The translations under genes and the position numbers were made by a program. This document shows, in pieces, positions 37,561 through 48,999 of a stretch of 64,000 bases of DNA. The notes beneath the pieces were generated by a model that worked only from the letters and a program-made list of their open reading frames with translations, was not told the DNA's origin and did no database searches. Source of the stretch: Trichobilharzia szidati (taxonomy: Eukaryota; Platyhelminthes; Trematoda; Strigeidida; Schistosomatidae); NCBI GenBank assembly GCA_944472155.2, contig OX235273.1, positions 34,135,204-34,199,203 of the forward strand. The letters are read 5' to 3'. The first letter of the stretch is position 1, and every line of letters begins with the position of its first letter.

Positions 37561-38215
37561 TTCAGATTCCTACCGTTGATGAACACTGGTGACTGTTTTG
37601 GTTAGTTAGGTATCTTCATTACATCTTCGTTCTCTGTGTTCATTTGAAGTTATCTCTCCTCTGCCACCTCTGCCAACTCGCTGAGTTTTGCCTGCAAATC
37701 TTTGAGTTCGTTTGACAAAAAACATAAATAGTCCGTGAAGTCCAAATCTTTTGAAGTCTTTAATAGTAATAAAGCTTTATTTCAGACAATATGAGTTAAG
37801 ATGGCACAAAAAATGTTCAGCGTAATCAGTTCCAAATTATTTTTTCTACTTAACGATCTCACAGGTAAAGTAATAATTTGAAGTATGTCGTTATTGCGTT
37901 AAATAATTACAGAGGGTTTACTTGGAAGCAAGTTAAATCAGAGCAAAAGTTCATGTATAAGTCATTTGATGTAACTGCCCGATTGAAACAACGATAAATC
38001 CAGATGAAATTAAGCATTTTGTAGGAAAGCGCGTCGCTTTTTTGTCTATATTGTCTTTTCGCTCTCTTACCACTGTCTAGTGCATTTTCCGGTTGACCAT
38101 AGTATAGAATATCGTCATTATAGTGGGAGATCATGTTTTATTCCTGTCTTCAATTCAAAGACAGGGGTAATGTAGCGTCATGATTTGTCTGTTGATTGAG
38201 GTTAATACGGGTTTA
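37561..38215. other. No gene recognised
   Basis: Interval between the possible LINE fragment and the minus-strand RTE remnant. A 75-codon minus-strand frame (38134-37907) has no clear relative. Confidence 0.5.
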
Positions 38216-38219
38216 TTGC

Positions 38220-39310
38220 ACTATGCAGTTGGTAAACTGGCTTTGAATACCTCCATGGAATCAGCGAATTCGTCTGCTGTCGGAGGGCTGGCGTTTCTCT
38301 GCCAAGTATTTCTGGATAGGTTTGAGTTACCTTTTGGTTAAAGAGCCTATCGAATTGATCAGCCCATTGTTTTATTTCTCACCCTCTTTTGTTATTATTT
38401 TGTTTCACTATCTGTCATTGGCGTCATCTCTGTAAATGTCTCTCACCGATCAAGAACAAACTGTTTACGTAATATTATTTTGTGAGATCTCTCTTACATG
38501 CGGCCAGTTTTTCTTTTGTCACTAGTATACAATAGAATTGTCTTTTGCCCTCTCACAGCGCACTTCTTCATCTTTTTATTCAGTGAGATGTACATTGAAT
38601 TAAGCTTCATTCTCTTTTGTCTATCTCTGCATTAGTTCATCTTCTGTTTTGCCATACACCCCTTCTATAAGTTTCCAGGTTTCCGAAGAAAGACATATCT
38701 TGTCTTAACTCTTCTTTCCTCTTAAAGCAGCTGTACACGTTTCTCTTAACATGACTCTCAGATGGTTCTCGGTTTTTTTCACACAGATTTCCTCAGTAAT
38801 GCCATGTAATATCTCCAAATTCTCTCTGATGGCTGCAGTGAAGATGTCCCTCGTAGTTCCATCCTTCATTTTATGAGTGTTAGGCTTCAATTGTAGTTTT
38901 TCTTTAACTCTTTTGAAGGCTTTCAACCTGACCTTATGTGTTACTTGCAATATAATGGTTTGAGATCACATCTGACCCTGATTCTCCATTTGTGTTTTGC
39001 AGGCTACATCATAGTTTTTTTGTGACTGAGAGGAAGTCTGTCTGATTTCTAAGGTATCCATCTTGTGGAACCCGTCTCATATTGTGTATATTCTCGTGTT
39101 TGTACTGGTTGCCTCCCAGCGCTGTATCATTGAATGCACAGGAGTTTTTGAAGAGTCGTCCGTTCTCACTCATTTCGCCAAGTGCAGTTCGATCGATGAT
39201 TAGCTCTTTTCCTGTACTGTTTGCTCCCATTTTAGCATTCATATACGATTCTGATGTTGCCATTTAGAATCCTCTCCATTACTCTAAAGTTTCACTGGTG
39301 ACTGAACTGA
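38220..39310 (-). pseudogene. RTE endonuclease-to-linker fragment, decayed
   Basis: On the minus strand, 39263-39009 reads MNAKMGANSTGKELI...LGEMSENGRLF...CAFND and QTDFLSV. This follows the endonuclease of the RTE at 15.36-15.6 kb block by block. 38950-38705 reads VRLKAFKR...DIFTAAIREN, matching the linker at 15.67-15.8 kb, and traces continue to about 38220. The reverse transcriptase core does not follow, so the copy lacks its 3' half or was cut by later rearrangement. That is unusual, because truncation normally removes the 5' end. Confidence 0.8.
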
Positions 39311-39994
39311 TTTTCTGGGGTGAAGTCGATAACACACCTGCACGTTAAATCTTCCCTCTTTTTAAGCGCTTAGAGGAGGCTATTAAACCCGTGAACTAGT
39401 TAACTGGGTGTGGTCCACAAACTTGACTCAATCAGAAATAACCACATATTTGTGAGATTTGGGTGGTGAGTCGGCGATTGCAATAGAAAAAATACACCAA
39501 GATCATTGTTATCATATTCTGATGCTGTTCTTGCCATGTTATTGTTATCGTGACCAACAAAGGGATTGAAAATATTGATATTAATAATATGCCATTTATT
39601 TCAACTAACCCACTAATTCTACGATTCAAGTAATACGGAAATATGATATGTGTATTTAAGATGTTGTCTTATGAAGCGTTCCAGCCTATCCTACCAAACG
39701 AAAGGTATTTACATGAACGCATTATTCACGCGGGTTCATTACTGCTTATTCATAAACGTGCGTTCAAATTTCGGATTTATCTACATAGTATATCGACCAC
39801 CAAGATTCGCCGACAAGAATACCAAACCAAAATTTCAGAGACTCCATCTCACTTGTTCCAAAAAAATAAACTGCATGAAATTGGATTTCAAGGATATTGT
39901 AGCCTGCTACATCATTAAGAGAATAATTTCATACAACTGGTTCCCTTGATAAATTTCGTCTTCCTTTCTTTATCGAAGAATAATTTCATTATAT

Positions 39995-40220
39995 TTGAGA
40001 GGAACAGTCTTCTCAACTACGCTCAGAGTGATGTCCTCCAGTCGTCTTCTGGTCTGCATAGGCATTAATGGTAAGATCTTACACCTGACCACTTACATGC
40101 GCACATATCAAATCACCTGTCACTGCGAAGGTAGGTGCGTTGCTCGTTCGACATGCATCTTATTTAAGGTGTTAAAGAGCAATATTCGTCCTGGCTGCAG
40201 AGACGTAGAAGTGTTTGTAT
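39995..40220 (+). pseudogene. Possible decayed GIY-YIG endonuclease of a retroelement
   Basis: A 75-codon frame contains VFSTTLRV, then TYQITCHCEGRCVARST. This resembles the YQ(F/I)TC.CG..Y(I/V)GR(S/T) start of GIY-YIG modules in flatworm reverse-transcriptase proteins, where YIG would be represented by CVA. The key Tyr and Gly are lost. No RT can be recognised upstream. A frame at 39650-39949 contains YRPPRF but cannot be tied to it. Confidence 0.35.
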
Positions 40221-41120
40221 AGCGAGGATGATTGACGAACATATTGGTTTCAACAAACGAAGCGAAAAGTAACCTTTCAAAGTCAATACTCTTTCACCTC
40301 CTTTGCAATGCTGAGGCCTTAGGCATACAGTTAGAATAACCAGAGTTGTACAGACAAATGAAGATTATCCATCCACTTCTACCATCATGGTAACAACCTT
40401 GTGGATTTCTACTGGCTTCAATTTTTTTTGTTTTTCTAACACCTTATGACTCTTGTGTATCTGTAGAACTCTTGCATAACTCCATGTTTTCCTTCGTTTG
40501 TATATGATTCCCGGTAACAACTCACTCATGAAATCATTCGCAATATTATGTAACTAAAATACACTTGTTTAAATTCTTTTATGCATTGATTAACTTTAAG
40601 AAGTGTGTTAGTAACAACTCATCACTTTGTTAATCCCTTCTTTCATGAAAACGGTTATACATAAATGCGGTTACACAGCTCGAGAAAATAAATTGATCGA
40701 AACTAGCCCCTTCGTTGAAGAACGTGTTTTGTTTTCATTAATGTCTTGCTGGCAATTATTCATGAATATTAACTTTTGGCATTATCGGCAATTCAAAAAT
40801 CAATATATGATTAAGGTTCCAACTTAATACTATATGTTTCACTCACCTCCACACACTGGAATGAAGAGAGTACCAACGTAGACTTGTATTTATCAAATTG
40901 TTACTAATATTATTCATCAGTATTGTCATAACGGTGATAACAGTGGATTCACGTTCTTTTTAACTGTTACACCAATCTTGTCTTCCTTTTATTTTACGTT
41001 CCAAGTGGAACAAAGGGCTTTCACAGAGAACTATGGACTTTTAATAGCAGCGGCTCTTTTTTTACGGGATGAGATTTCTCGTACAACATTCCCTCTTAAC
41101 AAACCTTACTACTGGCTTGG
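40221..41120. other. No gene recognised
   Basis: About 0.9 kb without identifiable content. Confidence 0.5.
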
Positions 41121-41124
41121 CGAG

Positions 41125-41215
41125 GCTTAGGAAGTCCATAACCTGAGGGTTGAAACTCAGATCAGGTGGGTCGTTGGTTAGCGTTCTACCGCTGAACCAC
41201 TGAAGCAGATTACAC
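41125..41215 (-). repeat. tRNA-like SINE remnant
   Basis: On the minus strand AGTGGTTCAGCGGTAGAACG (about 41209-41190) resembles a tRNA A box, and AGTTTCAACCCTC (about 41159-41147) resembles a B box. The remaining arms do not fold as a tRNA by eye, so a tRNA-derived SINE remnant is more likely than a functional gene. Confidence 0.45.
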
Positions 41216-41229
41216 CAATACTACACAAT

Positions 41230-41796
41230 CTATGACTGATCTTTCGGCTGTTATTTTCACACTGAGAAAACTTAGCAGACTAGTTGAGAATGCAAATATT
41301 CTGTATGCAGAAGAAAATGTGTCACATAAACTTTGGTCCATATGATATAGAATCAACCACTATCGAATTGCGCAGTTGGTCAAACAAACAATGGCTCGAA
41401 GACACCTTCCGCTATTTAAAATAAACCGAATACAGTGAAGTTCAGTCTTTGAAATGTATCATTTAATCTCCTGTGATATATGTCATCGCTGGGTTTGTTT
41501 GCTATTAAAATAACTAGGATGTCCGCAAACGTAAAACTCACATCAGAAAAATAGAAAAATCGTAGTGGAACTCATTAACATTCTACATCACATATTTTAG
41601 AACGTGGACAAATATTCATTGAGGTGTCTAGAGATCAATTGTAATATTTACAGCACTAATATACTGTAAATTCAAGTAATATATCACTAAAGTCAATTAG
41701 CCTATTCCAGTTAAACAAATGCATGCATTGACCAATGGTTTCACTAACAAGAATGCTGATATACGAATTTCCGTATATCTAAGACAACAATATAAC
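41230..41796. other. No gene recognised
   Basis: AT-rich interval before the palindromic insertion; nothing identified. Confidence 0.5.
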
Positions 41797-41809
41797 ACAA
41801 TAACGTATG

Positions 41810-42113
41810 TTCAAATGAACTGTCGTCAAGATTTGACAGAATAGTTCGAAAATATTCGGGCGCCGAGTGAGAAGTAGACATTTGTAAAAAATTATATTTG
41901 TAAAGTCTCAGCGAGATTGAAATGAGTAATTCCAACGTTTCGTTCGGCAATCTGGTCCGAACTTCTTCAGGGAAATTAATCGAAATTAACATAACATAGG
42001 TTTATATATAATATATATATTTATTTCCCTGAAGAAGTTCGGACCAGATTGCCGAACGAAACGTTGGAATTACTCATTTCAATCTCGCTGAGACTTTACA
42101 AATATAATTTTTT
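41810..42113. mobile_element. Palindromic PLE-terminus insertion with 13-bp target duplication
   Basis: A 13-bp sequence acaataacgtatg flanks the insertion (41797-41809 and 42114-42126, sharing two bases with the right arm). Inside is a perfect 93-bp inverted repeat (41884-41976 and 42023-42115) around a 46-bp AT-rich loop. Each arm contains the string CTGAAGA, AGTTCGG, ACCAGATTG, CCGAAC, GAAACGTTGG, which is typical of PLE terminal repeats. No coding sequence is left. It looks like two PLE ends in inverted orientation inserted as a unit. Confidence 0.75.
42025..42075 (+). ncRNA. Hammerhead-like core (mirrored at 41924-41974)
   Basis: CTGAAGA is followed by a 6-bp stem GTTCGG/CCGAAC with a 9-base loop, then GAAA. 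This is the same layout as the motif at 3191-3228 with a different stem sequence, so the stem is kept by compensating changes. The mirrored arm encodes the same motif on the minus strand. Activity is not testable from sequence alone. Confidence 0.5.
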
Positions 42114-42126
42114 ACAATAACGTATG

Positions 42127-42868
42127 CTTAATGCAAGTGATACTACATTGAAAAGGAAGAAACATATGGAGAAAAAAAATTCACAAATAAAAGAAGTTCA
42201 TTTACGCAGAGCTAAGCAAGAAAGAAAACACAAATCAAAATATATAAAAAATAATACGCAAGGAAATTCAAAAAATTAAAAATAATACATCCATAAACTT
42301 ACAAAAGAAAATATATATATAAATAAGAACTACAATAAATTATATGGTAGAGAGATTGATGGGATGAAAGTAAAACAATGAAGTGAAGACAATATGCGCA
42401 GGGAATTCACTGGGTCATAAAGGCAAGTTGTTGAAGATGGAGATCTTCCAGTGATAATTCGAAGTAATTATAGGTTCAACAGAGTTGAAATGTTAGACCG
42501 AAAACGGATATTCATTAACACAGCATGATACTTAATAAGCTGCACTTCTGAAACAAAATACATATTGTTCAAAAGTAAATATAATTTATATTCTAAGAAT
42601 TCACCACATTCCAAACAAAGAGAAACATTCATTCACAGAGTAAATCAAATGAAAAAAACAACAACTGAGAATGTCTAAATTTCAGCCTGGGAACATACTC
42701 CACAAAACGTCTAAAAATATAAACGTAAATAGTAAAATGAAACGGATAAAAATATAAACAAAAATCAACAGAAAAATTCGCATAGCAAATAAATGGAAAA
42801 AACCTCACTCTGTAACAGAAATGAATACAAATCTCAACAAAATACCACAGTAGAATTCCACTCAGATT
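42127..42868 (+). other. A-rich left flank of the core array
   Basis: The plus strand is strongly A-rich (many runs of 4-8 A) with few Ts in runs. No gene. Similar A-rich tracts precede the core at 47.4 kb. It probably belongs to the repeat family as a spacer. Confidence 0.6.
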
Positions 42869-43382
42869 ATAAAGCCAGTTGAGTCGATTTCGAGTGAGGA
42901 GTCGAATATTGTTTATTTATGTCACTTGGTTGAGTTATACAAAGTGCCATCCAATGACTCAGGAAAGCTTCTCAGAATGCCTGGAAAGTGCGAATTCCTG
43001 GTAATCAATTGCCACATGAGACAGGCCATTCATTTCCGAGAGGATGTTGGCTCTACGCTTCACTCACAGAAGATGTGACAGTTCCATGGAGAGAAATCAC
43101 ACTCCTTCGACAACCAGAATCATCACAACTCGCACTCGAAACTACATCAATTGAAGCTAAGAGCACCAACGAGACATTTCACCTTGATCATACCTCGTTC
43201 GTACAGAATCAACTGCACTCTCACAACTGTGATCTCCACTATCCTCAGCAGTCGTTTTAACTACTCATCATGATGTTTGCTTGCAATGAATGCATGATTT
43301 GCATGTGAAACGTAAAGCGTGGCATTGCGACAAGACGTATTCTCACTTCGCTTCCATATGAATCGTGCTGTGATACTGGAGA
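42869..43382 (+). repeat. Array core copy A
   Basis: The core runs from 'gccagttga' through 'gagtgaggagtcgaatattg', 'cctggtaatcaattgccaca' and 'cctcagcagtcg' to 'gaatcgtgctgtgatactgg'. It differs from copies B, C and E at only a few positions over the shared length. A 90-codon frame starting at GTG 42988 is open in A, B, C and E, but there is no ATG start and no known domain. Confidence 0.9.
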
Positions 43383-44139
43383 GGAGTGCATTCATTAATG
43401 TGTTCACTGGGTTTATGAAGAATTTTCATTATTCTTACTTACATTGTACTTTAACATGATACATGAAAACAAATTGGGATTTCGTTATAGTCAGACTAAT
43501 GTGCGGAATTTGTTATCAGCATGGTTTTACAATGCCGATCATTGTTCATCATAAATAAAGGATTTGCAAACTACTCAGATTATTGCAATATTCTAGATTG
43601 AGGTGAAGAAAATATAATCATAAGGCGAGGATAAGAATTCTCGGAAAATATATCGGATCGGGAAAACGAATTCGTGTAGATGTAGATCCCTCAGTGATAA
43701 CTCAAACTGATTATCGGTTCAACAAAGTTTTGTTGTCAGACTGAAATTGCATAGTTCATAACATAGCATGATACGTAAAAGGTTGCTCTTTTCTATTCCA
43801 ATATATGATTTCGGATAACATCATCATTACCTTTTACAAGAATTATATCTGCTTTTAGGTTGAATTGAGGTTAAATGCACAAAAAGAATGAATATTATTT
43901 CTAAATATAAATAAGGTTATTTCTGATTCACCAGCAGAGCATACCGAATGATTTTCCTATAAGCAAGAAAATAAAAAGTAAAAGAAAAAAACAAACGGTG
44001 ATAGGATATCACAAAACATATATATATGCTGTAAATAAGCTTGATAAATGATCGACGACCTCGAAATCAATCACTTCATTGTTTCACACATCTGAAAGAT
44101 ATTCTAACCAAATTATCACGGTCAAAATCCGCTCCGATT
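43383..44139 (+). other. Spacer between core copies A and B
   Basis: About 760 bp. It shares short blocks with other spacers (for example 'tcagactaatgtgcggaat' at 43493 and 46047) but most of it cannot be aligned with them. No gene. Confidence 0.7.
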
Positions 44140-44653
44140 ATATAGCCAGTTGAATCGATTTCGAGTGAGGAGTCGAATATTGTTTATTTATGTCACTTGG
44201 TTGAGTTATACAAAGTGCCATCAAATGACTCAGGAAAGCTTCTCAGAATGCATGGAAAGTGCGAATTCCTGGTAATCAATTGCCACATGAGACAGGCCAT
44301 TCACTTCCGAGAGGATGTTGGCTCTACGCTTCACTCACAGAAGATGTGACAGTTCCATGGAGAGAAATCACACTCCTTCGACAACCAGAATCATCACAAC
44401 TCGCACTCGAAACTACATCAATTGAAGCTAAGAGCACCAACGAGACATTTCACCTTGATCATACCTCGTTCGTACAGAATCAACTGCACTCTCACAACTG
44501 TGGTCTCCACTATCCTCAGCAGTCGTTTTAACTACTCATCATGATGTTTGCTTGCAATGAATGCATGATTTGCGTGTGAAACGTAAAGCGTGGCATTGTG
44601 ACAAGACGTATTCTCACTTCGCTTCCATATGAATCGTGCTGTGATACTGGAGA
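44140..44653 (+). repeat. Array core copy B
   Basis: It lies 1271 bp from copy A. It is nearly identical, with scattered changes such as cattcactt for cattcattt and tgtggtctcc for tgtgatctcc. Confidence 0.9.
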
Positions 44654-45409
44654 GGAGTGGATTCATTCATGCGTTCACTGCATTTTTGAGAAGTTCTTAT
44701 TCCTCTTGTAAATTTTCACTTATTTCCAGCATAAGCGTTAAACATGCAAACGAATGCAGATTTTTGTTTCATAAACCGTTGTATGTGAAATTAGTTCTGA
44801 GCGCGATATCACAATTACTGGAAATTCTGTGTCACCAAATAAATCATTGGCAACACACTAAAACGAATGCGGTATTCCAAATTGATTTGAAGACAGTAAA
44901 ATCATAAGGAGATAATTGATAGAGGTGCAAAAGCGATTTGATATAGATGATTGCTTTTCAGGGATAATTCGAAGTATTTAAGGATTCAACTTATTTTTCT
45001 CCATATTAGAAAATGCATCTTCTTTCGGTTGCATCATATTTAGTTCGTTGTTTTTGTGAAGCAAATCATATTCTGCTCGAAAGACATGATGATTCCTTAA
45101 TTCAGATTTCATAGAGTCTTAAAGGGAGAAATGGGCTTACAATGAAAAAATTCATGAAAAATATTTTGAAAATTATCTGGTGTTAACTTTGGTCTAGTTG
45201 TTGATCCTACCGAATGTGTCAACTGCAAAAAAAAAAATTCAAAAAAGTTATAAAAGATGTTTCAAAAAGATTAACAGGACATCTCAAGACATATATATAT
45301 GTTCGTTGTGAATTGGTTTGTCAAAGGACCACCAACTTCTCTATCACTTCATTGTTTCACACATTTGAATGATATGCTAACCAAAACATCACGGTCAAAA
45401 TCCGCTCCG
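44654..45409 (+). other. Spacer between core copies B and C
   Basis: About 755 bp. The part just before copy C ('cacttcattgtttcacaca', 'atcacggtcaaaatccgctc') is shared with the spacer before copies B and E. The rest is diverged. Confidence 0.7.
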
Positions 45410-45929
45410 ATTATATAAGCAGTTGAATCGATTTCGAGTGAGGAGTCGAATATTGTTTATTTATGTCACTTGGTTGAGTTATACAAAGTGCCATCCAATG
45501 ACTCAGGAAAGCTTCTCAGAATGCCTGGAAAGTGCGAATTCCTGGTAATCAATTGCCACATGAGACAGGCCATTCATTTCCGAGAGGATGTTGGCTCTAC
45601 GCTTCACTCACAGAAGATGTGACAGTTCCATGGAGAGAAATCACACTCCTTCGACAACCAGAATCATCACAACTCGCACTCGAAACTACATCAATTGAAG
45701 CTAAGAGCACCAACGAGACATTTCACCTTGATCATACCTCGTTCGTGCAGAATCAACTGCACTCTCACAACTGTGATCTCCACTATCCTCAGCAGTCGTT
45801 TTAACTACTCATCATGATGTTTGCTTGCAATGAATGCATGATTTGCGTGTGAAACGTAAAGCGTGGCATTGCGACAAGACGTATTCTCACTTCGCTTCCA
45901 TATGAATCGTGCTGTGATACTGGAGACGA
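45410..45929 (+). repeat. Array core copy C
   Basis: It lies 1273 bp from copy B and is nearly identical to copy A, including the 90-codon frame. Confidence 0.9.
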
Positions 45930-46554
45930 GTGGACTCATTACTTTGTCCACTGTGTTTATGTGAAATTCGCATGAGTTTGGTTAGAAATTCACTTACTTT
46001 GAGCTTTAACGTGAAACATGAAAAGGAATTTTGAATTTCGTTATAGTCAGACTAATGTGCGGAATTTGTTATCAGCATGGTTTCACAATAGCCGATCATC
46101 GTAAATCATAAAGAAAGCATTTGCAAACTACTAAGATATTTGGGGTATTCCAGATTGATGTGAAGCCAGGATAATCATAAGTAGAATTTCCATATTCTGA
46201 AGGACTTCATCGGCTTGGAAAAGCGATTTGATGTAGATGATTGTTTTTCAGTTGTGACTGGGATTATTCTCGGTTCAATTAATTTTTGCTTTCTTTCAGA
46301 GAATGTATTTCCTCTTGATAATTTGGTCTTTTGCTTTTATTCGTTTTGATGTTTTTATACCTAAAATATTTTTGTCGTTAAATGAATTGCTTTGGTTATG
46401 CAATTTTAACATGGGTTTTCTCTCCTTCATTTTGTATCTAGTGGCTTCAATTCTGCTTGTCTTTTATTGTTGGGACGCAGAATTCTTATATTTCATGCCG
46501 TTGTTGAAATGGGATTGATACACTTTTGCCTGAATTAATTTCACACGAATTTTT

Positions 46555-46715
46555 TTACGTCAGTTGACGATAATGCACGAAAACTAGTCGATATCTTCGG
46601 AGTGTATTCAACTGGCGCTGGATCTTCTCCACAGCACTTTGAACACTTCTAATTTGGACACAGGTAACTGCCTACCTGGATACGGCAAATCCATTATGGG
46701 TGCCAGAATAATATT
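46555..46715 (-). repeat. Decayed Smalpha-like SINE fragment
   Basis: It aligns with 12075-12235 of the better SINE in the same direction: 'atcttcggagtgtatt' against 'gtcttcggcgagtatt', 'aggtaactgcctacctggat' against 'aggtgactacccacctgaat'. The promoter boxes are outside the matched part. Confidence 0.55.
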
Positions 46716-46889
46716 CATGTGTTTTTTTCCTCGGTTTGTTTTCGTACAGAATATCATCTTATGCTGTCATCGTTTATAGGACGATGAGGTTGTTGTGGTA
46801 ATTGATGAACAGTGAGATACAGAAGTTCGTTTGTATTAGCTAATATCGCGTGCGATAGTAGCCAGACTTCACGCTTTCTCATGAATTGA

Positions 46890-46965
46890 CTTAAGTAAGA
46901 CATCATGGACCATGGATAGGGTCACAGAGATTTGAATGTGTACTATATTGTCTTGTGGCCTGAAC
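46890..46965 (+). repeat. Decayed Smalpha-like SINE fragment, opposite orientation
   Basis: 'catggaccatggatagggtc' followed by a box-A-like region and 'tcttgtggcc' aligns with the reverse complement of 12067-12005. It is heavily mutated and points opposite to the neighbouring fragment. Confidence 0.4.
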
Positions 46966-47416
46966 CTCCTCATATTGCAACACAGAGAGGGCGTCTTACG
47001 AAAAGGCTAAAATAAGCACGAAATTATGCACAGTACTAAAATGTTGTACAATGTTTCTCAAACCGAAGCCAACAGAAAATGAGATTCTGTGAAGAACAAA
47101 ATCATCGCAAACGAAGATTTCCGAAAAATTTAAAGTTGAAAATCGAACAGCAAACATTTAAAAGAATACAGAGAAAAATTCCAAAAAAATGTTAAAATAA
47201 AAAATTATTGGAATTTCGTACAGCCATGTGCCACTAGAAAAAAAATACAAAAAACATTCATTCATATTAAACTGAGTAAGATAAAACAGAAGAGAAAAAT
47301 TTATAAAATTCAAAATTAAGTAAGAAAACAATCAACGAAATAAAAGTAAACACCTCAGTGTTAATTAAAGAGACAAAATTCAACAATACAACATAAAACG
47401 GTTGACGTCGCCTTCG

Positions 47417-47906
47417 ATTATATAGCCAGTTGAATCGATTTCGAGTGAGGAGTCGAATATTGTTTATTTATGTCACTTGGTTGAGTTATACAAAGTGCCA
47501 TCCAATGACTCAGGAAAGCTTCTCAGAATGCCTGGAAAGTGCGAATTCCTGGTAATCAATTGCCACATGAGACAGGCCATTCATTTCCGAGAGGATGTTG
47601 GCTCTACGCTTCACTCACAGAAGATGTGACAGTTCCACGAAGAGAAATCACACACCTTCGACAACCAAACCATCACAACTCGCACTCGAAACTGCATCAA
47701 TTGAAGCTAAGAGCACCAACGAGACATTTCACCTTGATCATACCTCGTTCGTACAGAATCAACTGCACTCTCACAACTGTGATCTCCACTATCCTCAGCA
47801 GTCGTTTTAACTACTCATCATGATGTTTGCTTGCAATGAATGCATGATTTGCGTGTGAAACGTAAAGCGTGGCATTGCGACAAGACGTATTCTCACTTCG
47901 CTTTCA
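47417..47906 (+). repeat. Array core copy D (with indel)
   Basis: It lies 2007 bp from copy C. It carries small changes around 47637-47672 (ccacgaaga, ccaaaccatc) that shift the 90-codon frame seen in other copies. Confidence 0.9.
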
Positions 47907-48420
47907 TTTCAATCTTGTTCTCTTAGGGAAGATATTTTTATTCATTGATATATTCATATATTTTATTTCCTTTATTTTTGTTGATTTTTGACCATCCGTT
48001 TCGCTTGAATTCTTCAGCTTATTCCATTTTGATTGTGTTTTCTTTCATGTTTTATTTATTATGTATGAGTTTTCTGTACTTTTTTGTTTTCTTCATTCAA
48101 CGAACCTCTAATTAAATCTATTTTTCATTAAAATGTTTTCCTTTATATATCACGCCATGTCATTGTGTTGTCAATGAAATAATTCACAGAAGTGTTATTT
48201 AGTCTATAGTCATGCACTTTTTTCAAATAGTCTTCTCATACGTTCTCTTCAAACTTCGATGAAATGGATGAGCATTATTGTAAAAGAACTATGAAAAATT
48301 ACCCGTCGAAAATTATTCATTCAGAAAATATACAGACTCTTTAAATTTGATATCAAAAATCAGCAACACGAGATACAACTAGGAATAATACACGCAGAAA
48401 TATACTATACAATCGCAAAA
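47907..48420 (+). other. T-rich right flank of core copy D
   Basis: Long T-runs on the plus strand (47930-48170), followed by ordinary AT-rich sequence. No gene. Some strings look like loose reverse complements of the A-rich tract at 42.2-42.8 kb. Confidence 0.55.
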
Positions 48421-48999
48421 CCAACATTGAAAATAAAGAAACTTTATTCTGATCATCTGAATCAGACTAAACGGAATACAAACATCGAAAAACTACTATA
48501 TATTCATTCGCTAACTAGTATGATGTGCAGTCAGCACAATCATGATTTGAAGACGCGCATCGAGATAGAGAGAGTTTATCGTATCAAGAAAGCAAGATCG
48601 TGTCGATGGATATCTTTCAGTGACGATTCAGATTAAATATCTTTTCATAGAAGTTTAGCTGTCAGTCCGAAAACTCGTCTTCTCTCGGTTGCATCATATT
48701 TAGAACGTTCTTCTTATCCAATATAATACATAGTGCTTGAAAACGAGCACGGTTTCTTTTCTCTGAATTCATAGGACACATTCATGAAGAACTGAGTTGA
48801 CATTATCAAAATCAATCAAAAATATATTCACATATACCCATGAAACATTCTGATGCAGGGAATGGGCTTACCATATGTTTTTGCTGAAATAATGCAAAAT
48901 TAAGAGGCGAAGATATATAAAGTACTCATGGACAGTGAAATGATGTGAAAGGTGTGAAACGTATAGTGTGGCATGGCGACGGTATGTCTGATACTGGAA

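Larger units (their letters stand above)
45930..47416 (+). other. Long spacer between core copies C and D, with T-rich and A-rich tracts
   Basis: About 1.5 kb. It begins with blocks shared with the A-B spacer (46020-46210) and a T-rich tract (46290-46520). It holds two Smalpha-like relics and ends in an A-rich tract (47040-47400). No gene; a 71-codon hydrophobic frame at 46303 is a by-product of the T-richness. Confidence 0.65.

Noticed and set aside
37907..38134. ILYYGQPENA in a minus-strand frame, like the IYSGHPEDN of RTE
   Set aside because: The following residues do not continue the match, and the position is on the wrong side of the adjacent RTE fragment.
39650..39949. YRPPRF motif suggesting a CR1-like endonuclease
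   Set aside because: A single short motif without the GDFN or SDH blocks; not enough to name.
46303..46518. 71-codon frame that looks like a membrane protein
   Set aside because: Lies in a T-rich spacer tract, which gives Phe/Leu-rich translation in any frame.
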